From: Luzula sylvatica
Lineage: Eukaryota > Streptophyta > Magnoliopsida > Poales > Juncaceae
Reading direction: 5' to 3'
DNA: 64,000 nt
NCBI GenBank assembly: GCA_946800325.1
Contig: OX326957.1
Location: forward strand, 65,203,570 to 65,267,569
Under the pieces are notes generated by a model. The model did not search any database and was not told the DNA's origin. It saw nothing but the letters and a program-made list of their open reading frames with translations. Below are positions 44,267 through 55,538 of this stretch, one piece after another; the stretch's first letter is position 1; every line of letters begins with the position of its first letter. Made by a program: the position numbers and the translations under genes.

Positions 44267-47200
44267 CTAAACTCTAATTAAATGGTCCCATTTCTCTACT
44301 CATTACGTCTCCCACGGAACCGCCTCCCACACAAGGGCACCTCCTCAGATTCATCCCACATAAGCTCTCCAACAAAAAAAACGCATCCTCAGATTCAGAT
44401 GATACTTATCGGCGGCTTTGTTTTCTTTCTCTTCTAAGTTAAATCCTCTTTTTCCTTTTTTTGGCGCTTCCTCAGAGGAAAGTTACCATGGGGCTTTTTT
44501 TTTCTTTTTTTCTTTTGTTGTTTATATTTGTAAAATCTGTAATAAAATAATTAACCAAATAATAATTAAATTAAAAGTATGAGGAAATAAATATGTGCAT
44601 AACCGCGTGGTTCAGCCACTGCTGTCCTAAATGTAGGTTTCCGTCCTTGTATGTAGGGATTGTCGTTTATCTGCCTCCAAGATTCTAATCCCGAAAAGTT
44701 TCGTATCTGCCTGATTACACTATTCATCAGAGAGCAGAGGCCAAGAGCCATTTATATATTACTCTATTTCTCTTTCTTGGTTTGCAATTAATAGACATAT
44801 AGGGACACAAAACTGAAATCCAATTTCGGTTTTGTTAGTGATATTATTTGCATTTAAAAACTGAAATCATTTATGGAATTTATTCCTAGTAAATTCTCTT
44901 CACATATTCCCTCTTTATTATTTTGTAACAAATATTAATATTGTTACATATTATATTTGTACCAAACAACATACATTTTGTATGCAAATAAAATTTAATT
45001 ATTTGAAATAAAAAATCAGTCTAATAGTCAAATATCAAAGTTTTAAATTTGATGATATTATTAATAAATAATACAACATCTTTCTCCTTCTCGACTGAAC
45101 AAAGCGTGGTCTATTTGTAGAATATTTCGGTTTCGCAAAGTCTCATCTTTCATATCAGATCCGTGTGTGCTCAAACAATTCAGTCAATCAACGCTTGTGG
45201 ATGATTATCCCTCTCTCCAAGAATTAACAAATCCAAGAATTTTACAAGGTATAAATTTTGACTTATTTTTTTTCAGCCTCTTACTTGTTAGGATTCATTT
45301 TCAAATGAATTACTTAAAATTATGCTGAATTGTGGTTGTTTGGGACTGGATTAGGATTATTGATCAATTCATGGGGCTTTTTTACTATCGAAATAAAATG
45401 CAGCGATTATTTTGCAAAAAAAAAGTGAAGATCAAGTCATATATCAAACCGTTATAGTTCGATGTTCAGAGTGTATAACTTTATTTTTTTCGAGTGCATC
45501 ACAAAATCCAAGGGCTTTTATGTACTCGCTCGAAATTACGAATGAGTTAAATGTCTAAAGTCGAGACGCTTAAGCAAGAAGAGGGCAGGGAAACTAGATC
45601 CAGAGCAAGCTAAAGTGCCAAAGGGTATTAGAAAAAAGACGGAGGTAGAAGTTGTCGTCGATACAAGAGTCCACTCAAAACTAACAAGAAAAATAGTACA
45701 AGTAAGAAATTTATTTTAGTTTTATAAATATGTTTACTAATCATATGTATATACTTTGTTTGTGTAGTTATTTTGATTGAATTTATTGGAAAATATTACA
45801 AGATCAGAATCAGAAAATAATTTGTTATTTCAATCCAATCTCCTAAAAACAAAAAATAATCATCCAAAATTAAATTAGTTAATCAAATCAGTTAGTTAAA
45901 GGTTAGTTAAGAATTATTTAATCAGATTATTATTTTTTTATTCCCAACATGTCTTTATGTGTAATAAGTTTAATTAAGGTTTAATTGAATATTTAAGTTT
46001 GAGTGGTTTTGAGATCCCGCCACTTTGGAAATTAACGATCCCAGATCCCACACATGGATATTTTTCAATTACCTTTAAAATTGGATTATCTTCTTAATAA
46101 AATTACAAAACTTGATTATTTTAAAAAATGTGATATTTTTTTATAGGATTATATATGGTTTTTCCCCACTCTCGTCAAACACGATGCGCCAATCGAAAGT
46201 GTTTAATTGGATTGATTAGCATCCAAGTTAATGATATCAAGAAATCCAATCACTATAATTAAATATTATCGATTGACGCATCAATATTCCATAATATTCA
46301 ATAGTGTTGGAGAGGAAGTAGGGGAACAATATATTTTCCTTTTTTTTATTTATCAACATCGAAATACAATTTGCAACTATCATTCGTATTCATTGATAAG
46401 AGTTGAAGGGCGCCATACATTACAAAGATTGTAGCATCTCGAAATTTAAAAAAAAAAAAATCTGATTTTCTGTTTCAATGGATAGTGGCTCTCTAACATT
46501 AGAAAAATATCAAATGGACACATAGATCATAGTCGAGTTGGTTGAGTCCATAATTGTCAAAATCCCGATTCAATTCTTATAATTTTCTATTCTACGACTC
46601 CAATTGCACAAAACGATTCAAAATTGACGTAGAATCTTAATTTGGTAGAATCCTAGTAGAATCTCGATTCAAGGCGTATAATCTAGTAAAATCTTCTATA
46701 TTTACAATTCTACGATTTCACTAGCATGACTCACAAAACATTTAATTTCCAAGATGATTATTAATCCAGATCTAATTATGTAATTTGGAATACAAAATTA
46801 AAGATGTACATATTGCGAGATAACGTAATGTTGCAAGAATAATATAACTTGCTTTTATACTTTATTTAAAGTTTTCTTAACTTATTTTGTATACTATTTT
46901 GATTAGTCCTTAATGTTTTGCTTGGTTGTGAATGACATTTGCATAGCTACAAAAAATTCATTTTTTGTTGTCTCTTTATAATGTATTGTTTATGATTACA
47001 CTGATTAAAATGAACAAAATATACTATATCAACTAAGCTATATCCTTTTATTTAGAAAATTGTATTCATTAGATTATGTTTCTAGTTAATATTTATTTGT
47101 CATAGAATCTTACGATTCAAAATACGATTTTACGATCCGAAAACGTATGAGATACGAAAAATCATGTATTGTGAGAGCTTATGAATTCAATCTTCATTAA

Positions 47201-47400
47201 CATTAATGAATATAATACATATAAGCTTCTCAATTTATTTATTTTTTTGAGAAAAATAAGCTTCTCAATTTATTATCAAATTTTTTTTTTAAAAAAAAAT
47301 GCTGATCTTCAAGCGTGCCACTAGAAACTAACAATGGTGATGTTCTAATTCATTTCGCATTAGTAACTAACAAGAGATTATAAAACAAAAATTGCCCTAT
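44267..47400. other. Long intergenic stretch, no gene seen
   Basis: AT-rich DNA. Between 45540 and 45710 there is a purine-rich stretch (AAGAAGAGGGCAGGGAAACTAG...) with slightly higher GC, which could be a decayed exon, but it has no long frame. From 46550 to 47160 the repeated GATTC/GAATC, TACGATT and CTACGA phrases suggest an old inverted-repeat element. Nothing supports an active gene. Confidence 0.4.
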
Positions 47401-48873
47401 TTAATTCGCCATACCGAATTGCAATCTCAAACGATGCTCCCTAAACCTCCGAAGAACCCCTTCAAGTGCAATATCAAATGCATCGGCCATCTCATCGCCA
47501 TGTTCTTGAGCTGCATAAAGCAATCTCGGAATCATTTCGACTACTCGTTCTCTCATCCTTCTTATTTTTTCCTCTCCTATCTCTTCCAACCATGCACTTA
47601 TACTAACATTTCCTTCTCTAACGTCTCTCCGGTCAATATATACCGACCAATCCGACTCGTATCCATTATTAGGCAAGTACCATCTATACTGCAAATATGC
47701 ACTTCTCTTCCAGAATAAAACCGGTACAGACCCGGCTAGAATGCAGTCGAACATTGACCTGCGTGTGAAACTATCCCCTCTTGGTTGTAAACAGAACTTA
47801 GAATCTAAAAAAAGCTCCATTGCGGTTGCACCGCTTTTCGAGCACTTATTTTCGCTGCAATCCACGGATCGGCATTTACTCCCCGCTTTAGTGCACTCAT
47901 TCAAAAGCAATCCTCTGAAATCGTTTTTGATCTCGGCTCGTGGGGCCCCGGCGAACCCAAAAAGTGTTGATCTTTTACTATTGAGAATAAATCGTTGCCA
48001 TTCTTGCACATCGGTCATTGCCTTCGGGTGAAACCCGGTTGGATAAGGTATAGCCACATCCTTTTCGTCCCAAGGATTGCCCTCTATTAACAAACGAGTC
48101 GTGTTTTCCATTTCGGGCATGTGGAGAAAGCTACTCCCCCAATCGCCATCCTTGGTCCGGCGAAAATCCCATGTAATCCTGCCAATTGTGACGAAGTGGT
48201 CCCAGCCACGTGAGCTTTGATAGGGCTCCTGTTTCGCGAGCCATTTGAGGAGTAGCGAGCAATCTCTATCACGGTCATAAACAGTGGAATTACGCGACCA
48301 AAGGTGTCTTCCCACTGCAAGACCAGCATAGAAAGGCACGTAGAATGCGGAAGCTTCAGATGGATTTAGTGTCCGGCATTGGTGATTAAGCATTCGCTGG
48401 TGAAATATTAACTCGAGGGAGAATTGGTTTGTCGAATACCATGATTGAAGAAGAGAAGAGGGGAGTAGACCAGATAATTGTGGATCTGAGGTGGCAGAAG
48501 GTCCAAAACCAGAGTTGGATAAGGCAGGACAAATCGACCTCCATGGAGAGAGTGTTTCACAGGAATTGACTAGATCAGTGTTGAATTGGGGTGGCAGGTC
48601 GTATATGTAAACGAGTCCAGAACTACAGGCCGGTGGTCGGCGGTGGCTGAAGAATTGAATTGGTTTAACATGAAGAAAGATAAGTAGCTGAATGGCAAGA
48701 AAGGAGAGAAGAATGGTTGTACGATTGAAGATTGTAAACGCTCGATTGTTGGGTTTTGTGGGGGATAGAGGAGGAGTGTCTTTAGAGCTCTCGGGAAGTA
48801 GATGAATTGTAGCTCTGTTGGGAGAATCACAACGGAGAGATAATGAAAGTGCCATTGCTGTTAAGCTCTGCAA
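47401..48873 (-). CDS. GT47 exostosin-family glycosyltransferase (MUR3/XLT2/GT19-like), copy 1
   Basis: Intronless, 490 residues. Likely a Golgi type II membrane enzyme that adds galactose (or a related sugar) to xyloglucan side chains. One membrane anchor lies at ~50-68 after a ~49-residue cytosolic tail. The exostosin domain runs ~84-455, starting SGLVYIYDLPPQFN. Family landmarks are FGPSA, ASAFYVPFYAGLA, SRGWDHFVTIGRITWDF, VAIPYPTGFHP, LFGFAGAPR, SKFCLQPRGDS, RRSMFDCILAGSVPVLF and WSVYIDRRDV. These match clade A of plant GT47 (xyloglucan galactosyltransferases), closest in memory to XLT2 and GT19 rather than MUR3 itself. Met7 is an alternative start. A diverged paralogue on the same strand lies 7.6 kb away (56516-57883). 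The upstream region is occupied by a MITE (from 49094) and a Helitron. Confidence 0.9.
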   Translation of the reverse strand: MQSLTAMALSLSLRCDSPNRATIHLLPESSKDTPPLSPTKPNNRAFTIFNRTTILLSFLAIQLLIFLHVKPIQFFSHRRPPACSSGLVYIYDLPPQFNTDLVNSCETLSPWRSICPALSNSGFGPSATSDPQLSGLLPSSLLQSWYSTNQFSLELIFHQRMLNHQCRTLNPSEASAFYVPFYAGLAVGRHLWSRNSTVYDRDRDCSLLLKWLAKQEPYQSSRGWDHFVTIGRITWDFRRTKDGDWGSSFLHMPEMENTTRLLIEGNPWDEKDVAIPYPTGFHPKAMTDVQEWQRFILNSKRSTLFGFAGAPRAEIKNDFRGLLLNECTKAGSKCRSVDCSENKCSKSGATAMELFLDSKFCLQPRGDSFTRRSMFDCILAGSVPVLFWKRSAYLQYRWYLPNNGYESDWSVYIDRRDVREGNVSISAWLEEIGEEKIRRMRERVVEMIPRLLYAAQEHGDEMADAFDIALEGVLRRFREHRLRLQFGMAN

Positions 48874-49093
48874 TGCAACTAGAGTGGAGAGAAGAAAAGA
48901 ACATAGAAGCGTTATGCGAGGAATATGCGGGTCTGTTATTTTGAATTTTGTTCCTAGTGCTTATACCCCGGAGTAAGAGAGAAATGGACACGTACGCGTC
49001 TATGGAAGAGGAGAAGAGAGAAGATATCATCCAATTCAATACAGAATTAATGAGCAGAGAAATGCCGGCGGAATTTTTGTTTGTTATTACTTG

Positions 49094-49342
49094 AGTAGTG
49101 ATGTACATCCCCCAACCTACACCAACATCCTTGATGACATGGATACCGCTTAACACCTCAAGAATTAACACACAAATTTATGATTTAACATCTTATTTGG
49201 GTGTTTAATCATAACATAAGATAATAAAAGCGCAAATTAAGATGTTAAATCATGTATTTGTGTGTTAATTCTTGAGGTGTTAAGCGCTATCCACGTCATC
49301 AAGGCATGGGGGGAGGGGAGTTGTGTATGTACAACATTTTCC
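49094..49342. mobile_element. MITE-like inverted-repeat element, family 1 copy 2
   Basis: Starts GTAGTGATGTACATCCCCC and ends with the inverse type GGGGAGTTGTGTATGTACAAC. Inner arms TTGATGACATGG / CCACGTCATCAAGG and TTAACACCTCAAGAATTAAC / its inverse also pair. Same family as 7644-7890 but opposite in orientation. It lies ~220 bp upstream of the GT47 copy 1 start and 10 bp from the Helitron 3' end. Confidence 0.7.
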
Positions 49343-49363
49343 TTATTACTTACTAGCTTTTGG

Positions 49364-49382
49364 CCCGCGCAAATTGCGCGGG
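49364..49382 (-). other. Helitron 3' terminal hairpin
   Basis: Perfect 9-bp GC-rich stem (CCCGCGCAA / TTGCGCGGG) with a single-base loop. It is followed on the minus strand by CCAAAAG and the terminal CTAG (49353-49356). Confidence 0.85.
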
Positions 49383-49559
49383 AGTTTTCGAGTTAATAAC
49401 GATTATTTTTTGTGTTGTGTAATTTTTTTTTTAACTTCATTTTTTTATGTTGTATCTGATGCATTATATTTATTTACGTGATGTTGTAATTGAGTGTAGT
49501 TTCTTGTGAAAATTGAATTGTCGCGGAATATTTAGATCCGATGAATACAAATTGCAATT

Positions 49560-49990
49560 GAGTATCTCGGCCATTTCAAAGTAGCTTTTGGATTAAATGC
49601 TGCTCTCCATCTCTTCGCAATAAAAGTTATGCCTAAAACATGAAAAAAATTATCAACGGTCATAATCAAAATATTGGAAATGACGAAATTACCCCTCAAT
49701 GAATGTGGCTGAGTATTGTGGCCATTTTGAAGTAGTCTTCCGGGTATAATACTGATCTCCACCTCCTCGCACTCAAAAACCATTCCATTCTGCCTAAAAC
49801 ACGAAAGAAATTATCAACATTTATAATCAAAATATTATAAATGACGAAAATACCCCTCGTTGAATGCGACTGAGTATCGTGGACATTTTTATGTAGCCTT
49901 GTGGGTTTAATTTTGCTCTCCATCTCCCTCGCACTCAAAGCCATTCCATTCTGCCTGAACGAACTCGTTTCGGTTGCACCAATTATAATC
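49560..49990. repeat. Three ~155-bp imperfect tandem repeats in the Helitron
   Basis: GAGTAT.(C/T)(C/G)(G/T)(C/G)G.CATTT units start at about 49560, 49711 and 49872. Each is followed by CTC(C)ATCTC, AAAACA.GAAA and ATTATCAAC..T.ATAATCAAAATATT. Unit lengths are ~151-161 bp, and the third is cut short. Confidence 0.75.
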
Positions 49991-51080
49991 AAAATCATGG
50001 TCTCGAGTCAGGATAAAATTACCATATTACCCTGGCCATGCAAAGGTCTCGAATTTATTTCTCTCTTTTCGATTTCCTGAAACATAGCAAAGTCCCAACG
50101 TTTTTCCGAATCTGGTTTACTTATGAAATTATAATTACCATTAAAATCTACAAAAAATGATATAATACGACAAATATTTCAAAAAAACCATGTCTTTTAA
50201 AAAAAATGAAATTATCACATATATCCCTAGTAAATATGAGACTTATATACCCGTATAAATATATGAAAGTAATGATATAATTTGACAAATATAAAAAGTG
50301 TATATTTTAAAAAAACCTAAAATTTGCATGAATACCCCTACAAAAATCTGAAATTACCATATATAACCCTATAAAAATATGAAAGTAATGATATCATATG
50401 AGAAATATTAACAAAAAAAAAAATTGAAAAATATATATAATTAACATGTATCAAAAAACTGAAATTATCATATATATATCCTAATATAAATCGGAAATTA
50501 ATTATATAATATGAGAAGTTGAGAACTACCACAAAAAGCTTCTATGTTTTAAAAAATCTGAAACTATGATGTATCCCCCTACAAAAATATTAATTATCAT
50601 ATATATTCCTATACAAATCTCAAATTAATGATATAATATGTGAAATAAAATAAAAACTGTATTTGAAAAAATAAAAAATTAGCATGCATACCTCTGGAAA
50701 ATTTTTTTTTATCATATTTACCCTTATAAAAAATTCTGAATTAATGATACAATATGAGAAATATTTAAAAAATCTGAAATTATCATGTATAACCTTTTAA
50801 AATCAGAAATTAATGCCATAATATGGGAAATATCACAAAAAACCCCTATATTTGAAAAATTCACGTAGACAGTACTCAATCTGCATAACGTGATCTTCTC
50901 TCAAATCCAAATGTTCTGGCATGCGGCTGCTTGGAAGTCGATCACGGGCCTTAGTGGGCTCCATATCATCTCTTTTGGCCTAGATGGCATATAATTCATC
51001 GATACGGAGCCTATTTCCAAAAAATATTTGAAATTTAGCATTTATTGAACATTAATATTTCAAAATAAATAGTTAATTAC

Positions 51081-51544
51081 CTCGAAAAACAAGCCCATCA
51101 GAAAACTGTCTCTGGATTTAGTTTCCTGGTCGAGAAAATAGTGTGGTCTACCATCACGGTTCATATACCTGTTGCCGCACGGGCTCTGTCCGGACCGCCC
51201 CCCAGATGAAATTTAGGTAGTTCGTCAGAAAAATCCTGTGAGAAAAAAAAACATGCCATAATCATCACGAATCCGAAAAACATGTTCAAATTAGCAATAA
51301 TTACCAAATAGAAACCCTAATTCGACATTTTGTCCCATTAGAAATCCTAATTACACAATTTAGCCGAGAAAGAATTGAAAAAAAAAACGTCAATCGACAA
51401 TAAAATAGGAACCTAATTCCATATTTTGTCCTAATCGTAACCCTAATTGACAATTTAACAGAAAAAAGAACTGGAAAAAGGGAAAAACGACAAATACCTG
51501 CTGCAATCGAGCCAAAATCTGAAATAAGGCTGTGGAACCAGACC
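51081..51544 (-). pseudogene. Exon-like segments captured in the Helitron
   Basis: Minus-strand segment 51498-51544 (47 nt, GLVPQPYFRFWLDCS-like) is preceded by a pyrimidine tract and CTGCAG, and followed by GTATTTG. Segment 51081-51235 (155 nt) is preceded by CTCACAG and followed by GTAATTA. One frame of the latter reads SGQSPCGNRYMNRDG then FLMGLFFE. A third candidate starts at 51010 after GGAAATAG. Joined frames hit stops, so no intact protein results. I do not recognise the source gene. Captured gene fragments are typical of plant Helitrons. Confidence 0.4.
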
Positions 51545-51996
51545 CTGCAGGAAAAACAAATGAACAAAAAAAGAGTAAAAAAATAAGACAAAAAATGACT
51601 TAACAAAACTAATAATCTGAAATAGAAAAGGGTAAAAAAGTTCATGGCTCTTCTCATCCTGGCCAATCTTCCGTCACGTTTTGGCTGTTAGGTTTCGACG
51701 CTTGGGTTTTTCGACGCTCCATTTTTTGTTTTCTCTTTTATCTTTTTTCTGGGTTTGGTCGTGGAAATGAAAAAAAAAAAAGGGTGGGAATTTATTTACC
51801 ATAATAGCAACGAATGAACAGGAACGAATGAACAGTACAAATGAACAGTATGTATGCACATTATTTGTGTACAGTATTTATGAACAGTATTTATGCACAG
51901 TACATATGAACAGTAACGGCGACGTGGCTGAATGCTGGAGCAGCAAATTGTTCTGCATTATATCTATTAATAGATTAGTGTTATTCATTTTCTTAG

Positions 51997-52716
51997 GGGG
52001 ATTTACATATTTACCCTTTCTTAAATTTGAAATTACATATTTATCCTTCTTAAAATTAAAATATCATATTTACCCTTTCATAAATCTAAAATATCATATT
52101 TACCCAAAAATAAAAAATCATTCAATTTCTCCGTTAAAATTAACGGTCAACTATTTTATCGCTTACATATTTACCCTTCAAAAAAATCCAAAATATCATA
52201 TTTACCTTTTTAAAAATAAAAATATCATATTTACTCAAATAATATAACAATGTAATCTCATAGATAACAATATAAACACAAAAAATACATCAATAAAATT
52301 CTAAAAGATAATCATTCTACCAATCTCAAATGACAAAAACAAAAATGTAAAAAATATAGATTAATTGCAAAAGTATAATCATAATTAAAAATATTATTAA
52401 ATTGTAGGGTGTGATTTCTTCTTGTTGAGTGAGTAAGGGTACATACGTTATTTTTATTGTTGAGAGGATAAATATGATATTTTTATTTTTAAAGAGGTAA
52501 ATACAATATTTTGGATTTTTAGAAGGGTAAATATACAAAGGGTAAAATAGTAATTTTAAATGTTGACCGTTAAGTTTAACGGAGAAATTGGATGGTTTTT
52601 AATTTTAGGACAAATATGATATTTTAGATTTATGAAAGGGTAAATATGATATTTTAATTTTAAGAAGGATAAATATGTAATTTTAAGTTTAACAAAGGGC
52701 AAATATGTAAATCCCC
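51997..52716. mobile_element. Fold-back element of TTTACCC-type repeats, ~720 bp
   Basis: The left arm from GGGGATTTACATATTTACCC to TTAACGGTCAAC (~52150) is inverted in the right arm from GTTGACCGTTAA (~52560) to GTAAATCCCC (52716). Both arms are ladders of ATATCATATTTACCCTTT units. The loop has further copies of the same unit. It lies 22 bp from the Helitron 5' end. A weak T-rich flanking similarity exists, but no certain target duplication. Confidence 0.72.
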
Positions 52717-52734
52717 TTTTTTTTTAAAAGGAAA

Positions 52735-52960
52735 TGCTATAGTGCTCCACACTCTCTATGCGTGTTAATCGAGATGTAATTAATTAGAGTGAGAATGATT
52801 AAGATTCCAATTACTAATTAACACGTCAGTTCAATTTAATATGTAAATATTAGTACGCGTTAATTAACCTGTCAATTCAACTAATCATTAATTAAAATTC
52901 TAATTATTTTAATTAATTATTTTTTATTGACGCATCAAGAATGTTTGGATAAATCTTTTT
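52735..52960. repeat. MITE-like sequence, family 3 relative
   Basis: GCTATAGTGC.CCACACTCTC start, then ATTAATTAGAGTGAGAATGATTAA and TTAACACGTCAGTTCAATTTAATATG, parallel to 38925-39200. Non-coding. Confidence 0.5.
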
Positions 52961-54398
52961 AACATATATCTAGAATTAATTTAATCATTTTGATCTACAA
53001 TCCTAAACCCAAGTATCAGGTAGAATGCATTTCATCATTTTTTAATTTTTGTATGTAGAACCAATTAAATATTAATTTAAGAATATCTAAAATGTCATAT
53101 AAGTATTTCTTGTCAAGAGCCAAGAAGAAAAAGGTATATGCAACATGGATTACAAAACAAGTTTGAATGCTATAATGACACGTGCTCAATAATATGCAAG
53201 TCCAAGTTTCCAACAGATCAGATCTCATGGTTGAGACTTGAGACTTGAGACTTGAGAGAGAGAATTTGTAGACCACAAAGAACAGAGATTAATCATGTAT
53301 GGGAGAAATATTTGAAGGAATTCAAACAAAAAAAAGTGAGGAGTCGCACGGGCAGATGGGCTCACTGCGGATGGACAATGGCAATTGGCATGCATCATCA
53401 TTTCTATGAGCACGTTAGGTCGTCAAATCCATTTCAATTCATCAACTCATCCATTATTTTCAACATTTCAACTGGAAATGTGTAAATAAAAGGGGAGAGG
53501 GGGAGAGGGGGGAGGACTCTGTTGTGCAGCTACCTCGAAAAATCGACCATATTTGTATCCGATACATATCGAATACAAATTCGGTACAGATACATATACA
53601 ATATGTTACGTGGTCTATCGAATTATTTTAATATTAGAATGTGAATGGATACATTTTTTAATATACCACATGATACATTTTCGATACCGGTGCATATGTT
53701 TTGATATGGATGTATCTGGATCTGTGACGATTGATCACATTATTTTTTATTTTTTGACCGAACATAAAAATACCGAGAGTTTTTATTACCCAAAAGTTTA
53801 TTATATCACATATTTCTCTCTTTGTTTCTAGTAAGATATCCAATAAAAAAAACACATCTTGATCTTTTTTATAATTTATTAAAATTTGTTTAAATATATA
53901 ATTAAATGTATTAAAATAATATTAAATAATGTATGTACTATATATAAAACATATCATATCCTAGTTATATCATTATTTTCGTATAGTATCGGATTGTGCA
54001 ACATAAGTGGAGGATTATAGGCACACCTGGTCCTCTGTTTTGAAAAATAACAGAGCGAACTTAAATTTTTTTTTTTAAATAGTCCGTACTGTTGAATTAT
54101 TTATAAACACAAAATTAGATTAAAAATAATTGTGTCAAATTAAATAAAAATGTCAAACACTGGTGACTGGTGAGTACTTGATGTATAATTCCATAATTTA
54201 TGTTATCACAAAATTAGATTAAAGATGACTATTAAGAAGTAAAGGAAAGAATCTCACTGTAATATAGTCAAAGAAATCAAACATAAGTAGGAAAATAAAT
54301 TCATAATACAAGTGTTCCTGGGGCCAAGAGCTCAGTGATTAGTATATAAAAGATTTACCACTGGATATAAATAAAATAAAAAAGGGTTTGAAGCTTCA
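52961..54398. other. Intergenic, no gene seen
   Basis: AT-rich. A G-rich run (GGGGAGAGGGGGAGAGGGG) is at ~53490-53510. Around 53550-53710 TATCCGATACATATCGAATAC motifs resemble those in the MULE interior near 59750. A TTGAGACTTGAGACTTGAGACTT triplication lies at ~53231-53255. Open frames lack domains. Confidence 0.45.
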
Positions 54399-54866
54399 TC
54401 AAGAACCAGCATAAGAGTACAACCAATTGAAAAAAAAAAGAAGACAACAATGCACAAAGGATAGGATATCCGTGGCAGAGTCGAGTGATGCTTGCTCGAG
54501 CAGGAGGTCCCGTACTCTTCTTGTATATGGGCAGTGAAAGAAAAGATGTTGAATGTCTTCGGCGTGTTGCGCACAAAGGACGCACCCTCCGCAATTGGGC
54601 CATCCTCTTTTTTCTAAATTCTTCGCCGTGAGAATCCTATTATTAAGAGCAAGCCACACAAAAAAAAAACGAACCTTGGTTGGAACTCGTTGTTTCCATA
54701 GAAGTTCATTGGAAGCCGAGGTAATGGCCGGGTTGCTTAGTGCGCGGTACGCGGAAGATGTAGTAAAAGATCCTCGGGAGTGTTCCGGTTGGCTCTGCAG
54801 AGAAGAGTGAAAAAACGGGAGTAGTTGGGCGAGGACTTTTATTAACAAATCTTTGTTTGTATGCAA
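54399..54866 (-). pseudogene. LINE reverse transcriptase C-terminus (zf-RVT) fragment
   Basis: A 155-codon frame reads SSAYRAL, LLWKQRVPTKVRFFFVWLALNNRILTAKNL, GGCVLCAQHAEDIQHLFFHCPY, then VRDLL. This is the textbook zf-RVT domain at the C-terminus of plant LINE reverse transcriptases (P.K...F.WLA...IIT..NL, C..C....E...HLFF.C). No reverse transcriptase core lies upstream and the frame has no promoter, so it is a truncated LINE copy. It better preserves the domain than the ORF at 42883-43719. Confidence 0.85.
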
Positions 54867-55004
54867 GAACGAAATCTACATGTTATTTATGTTCAAAACT
54901 TGGGCACATGCGCAAAGTCGATTTCGAATTAGTTTTTGAGGTGTATATGAAAGTTGTAAATCTTCCTCTTATATTTCCAGTCCATATTTGAACACTCTCA
55001 CATG
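54867..55004. other. Short spacer before the hAT element
   Basis: No feature except CTCACATG at 54997-55004, the left target duplication of the next element. Confidence 0.6.
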
Positions 55005-55538
55005 CAAGATTCTAAAAATCGGCCTAGACGGCCGCCTAGGCGCTAGGCGTCGACCAAACGCACAGGTTTACCCTAATCGTTTCTGTCTAGGCGAAATTCA
55101 GCTTAGGCCCGTCTAGATACCGTCTAGACGCCGACTAATTCCGCCAGGCCCATCCCACTTAATTTTTCTTTTTCTTTTCTTTTTTTTAAGCCCACGGCAC
55201 ATTTTTTTTAAGGCCTGCACCCTTCTCTTTTTCTTCTTTCTATTTTTAGTAACTTTATTTTGTGATTTATTTGGATTTGTGTTAATGTTATGTTGTAGAT
55301 TTCATGTTATTATTTGTTTGTACATTGTCTTAAATAAAATCAATATACATTGTTTTTAGTATAAAAAGTTGTAGCGCAAATTATAATATATAAAAATTAA
55401 AAAATATGAAAAAAAACTATGTAAAATTACAAATCCGGCTAGATCCGATTAATCTCCGATTAATTCCCGATTTAATCCCTCTAGACGCTAGACGGTGTCC
55501 GTCCGTCCGACTAGCGCCTAGCGATTTCTGTAACATTG
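55005..55538. mobile_element. Non-autonomous hAT-like element, 534 bp
   Basis: Left end CAAGATTCTAAAAATCGGCC; right end is the inverse of CAATGTTACAGAAATCGC. The 8-bp target duplication CTCACATG lies at 54997-55004 and 55539-55546. Subterminal CGCCTAGGCGCTAGGCG and GACTAGCGCCTAGCG clusters mark a plant hAT MITE type. No coding capacity. Confidence 0.85.

Larger units (their letters stand above)
49353..51974 (-). mobile_element. Non-autonomous Helitron, ~2.62 kb
   Basis: On the minus strand the 5' end reads A|TCTATTAATAGATATAATGC (TC terminus after a host A). The 3' end reads hairpin CCCGCGCAA-A-TTGCGCGGG, CCAAAAG, then CTAG|T. TC start, a GC-rich hairpin ~10 bp before the end, a CTRR terminus and insertion between A and T are the defining Helitron features. 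There is no Rep/helicase frame, so it is non-autonomous. The 5' part has ACTGTTCATAAAT(ACTGT) repeats. The middle holds exon-like segments (51081-51235, 51498-51544). The 3' half consists of AT-rich ~100-bp repeats (50100-50860) and three ~155-bp repeats (49560-49990). Confidence 0.82.

Noticed and set aside
54399..54866. A free-standing zinc-binding protein gene
   Set aside because: The motif set is that of the LINE reverse transcriptase C-terminus and the upstream part is missing.
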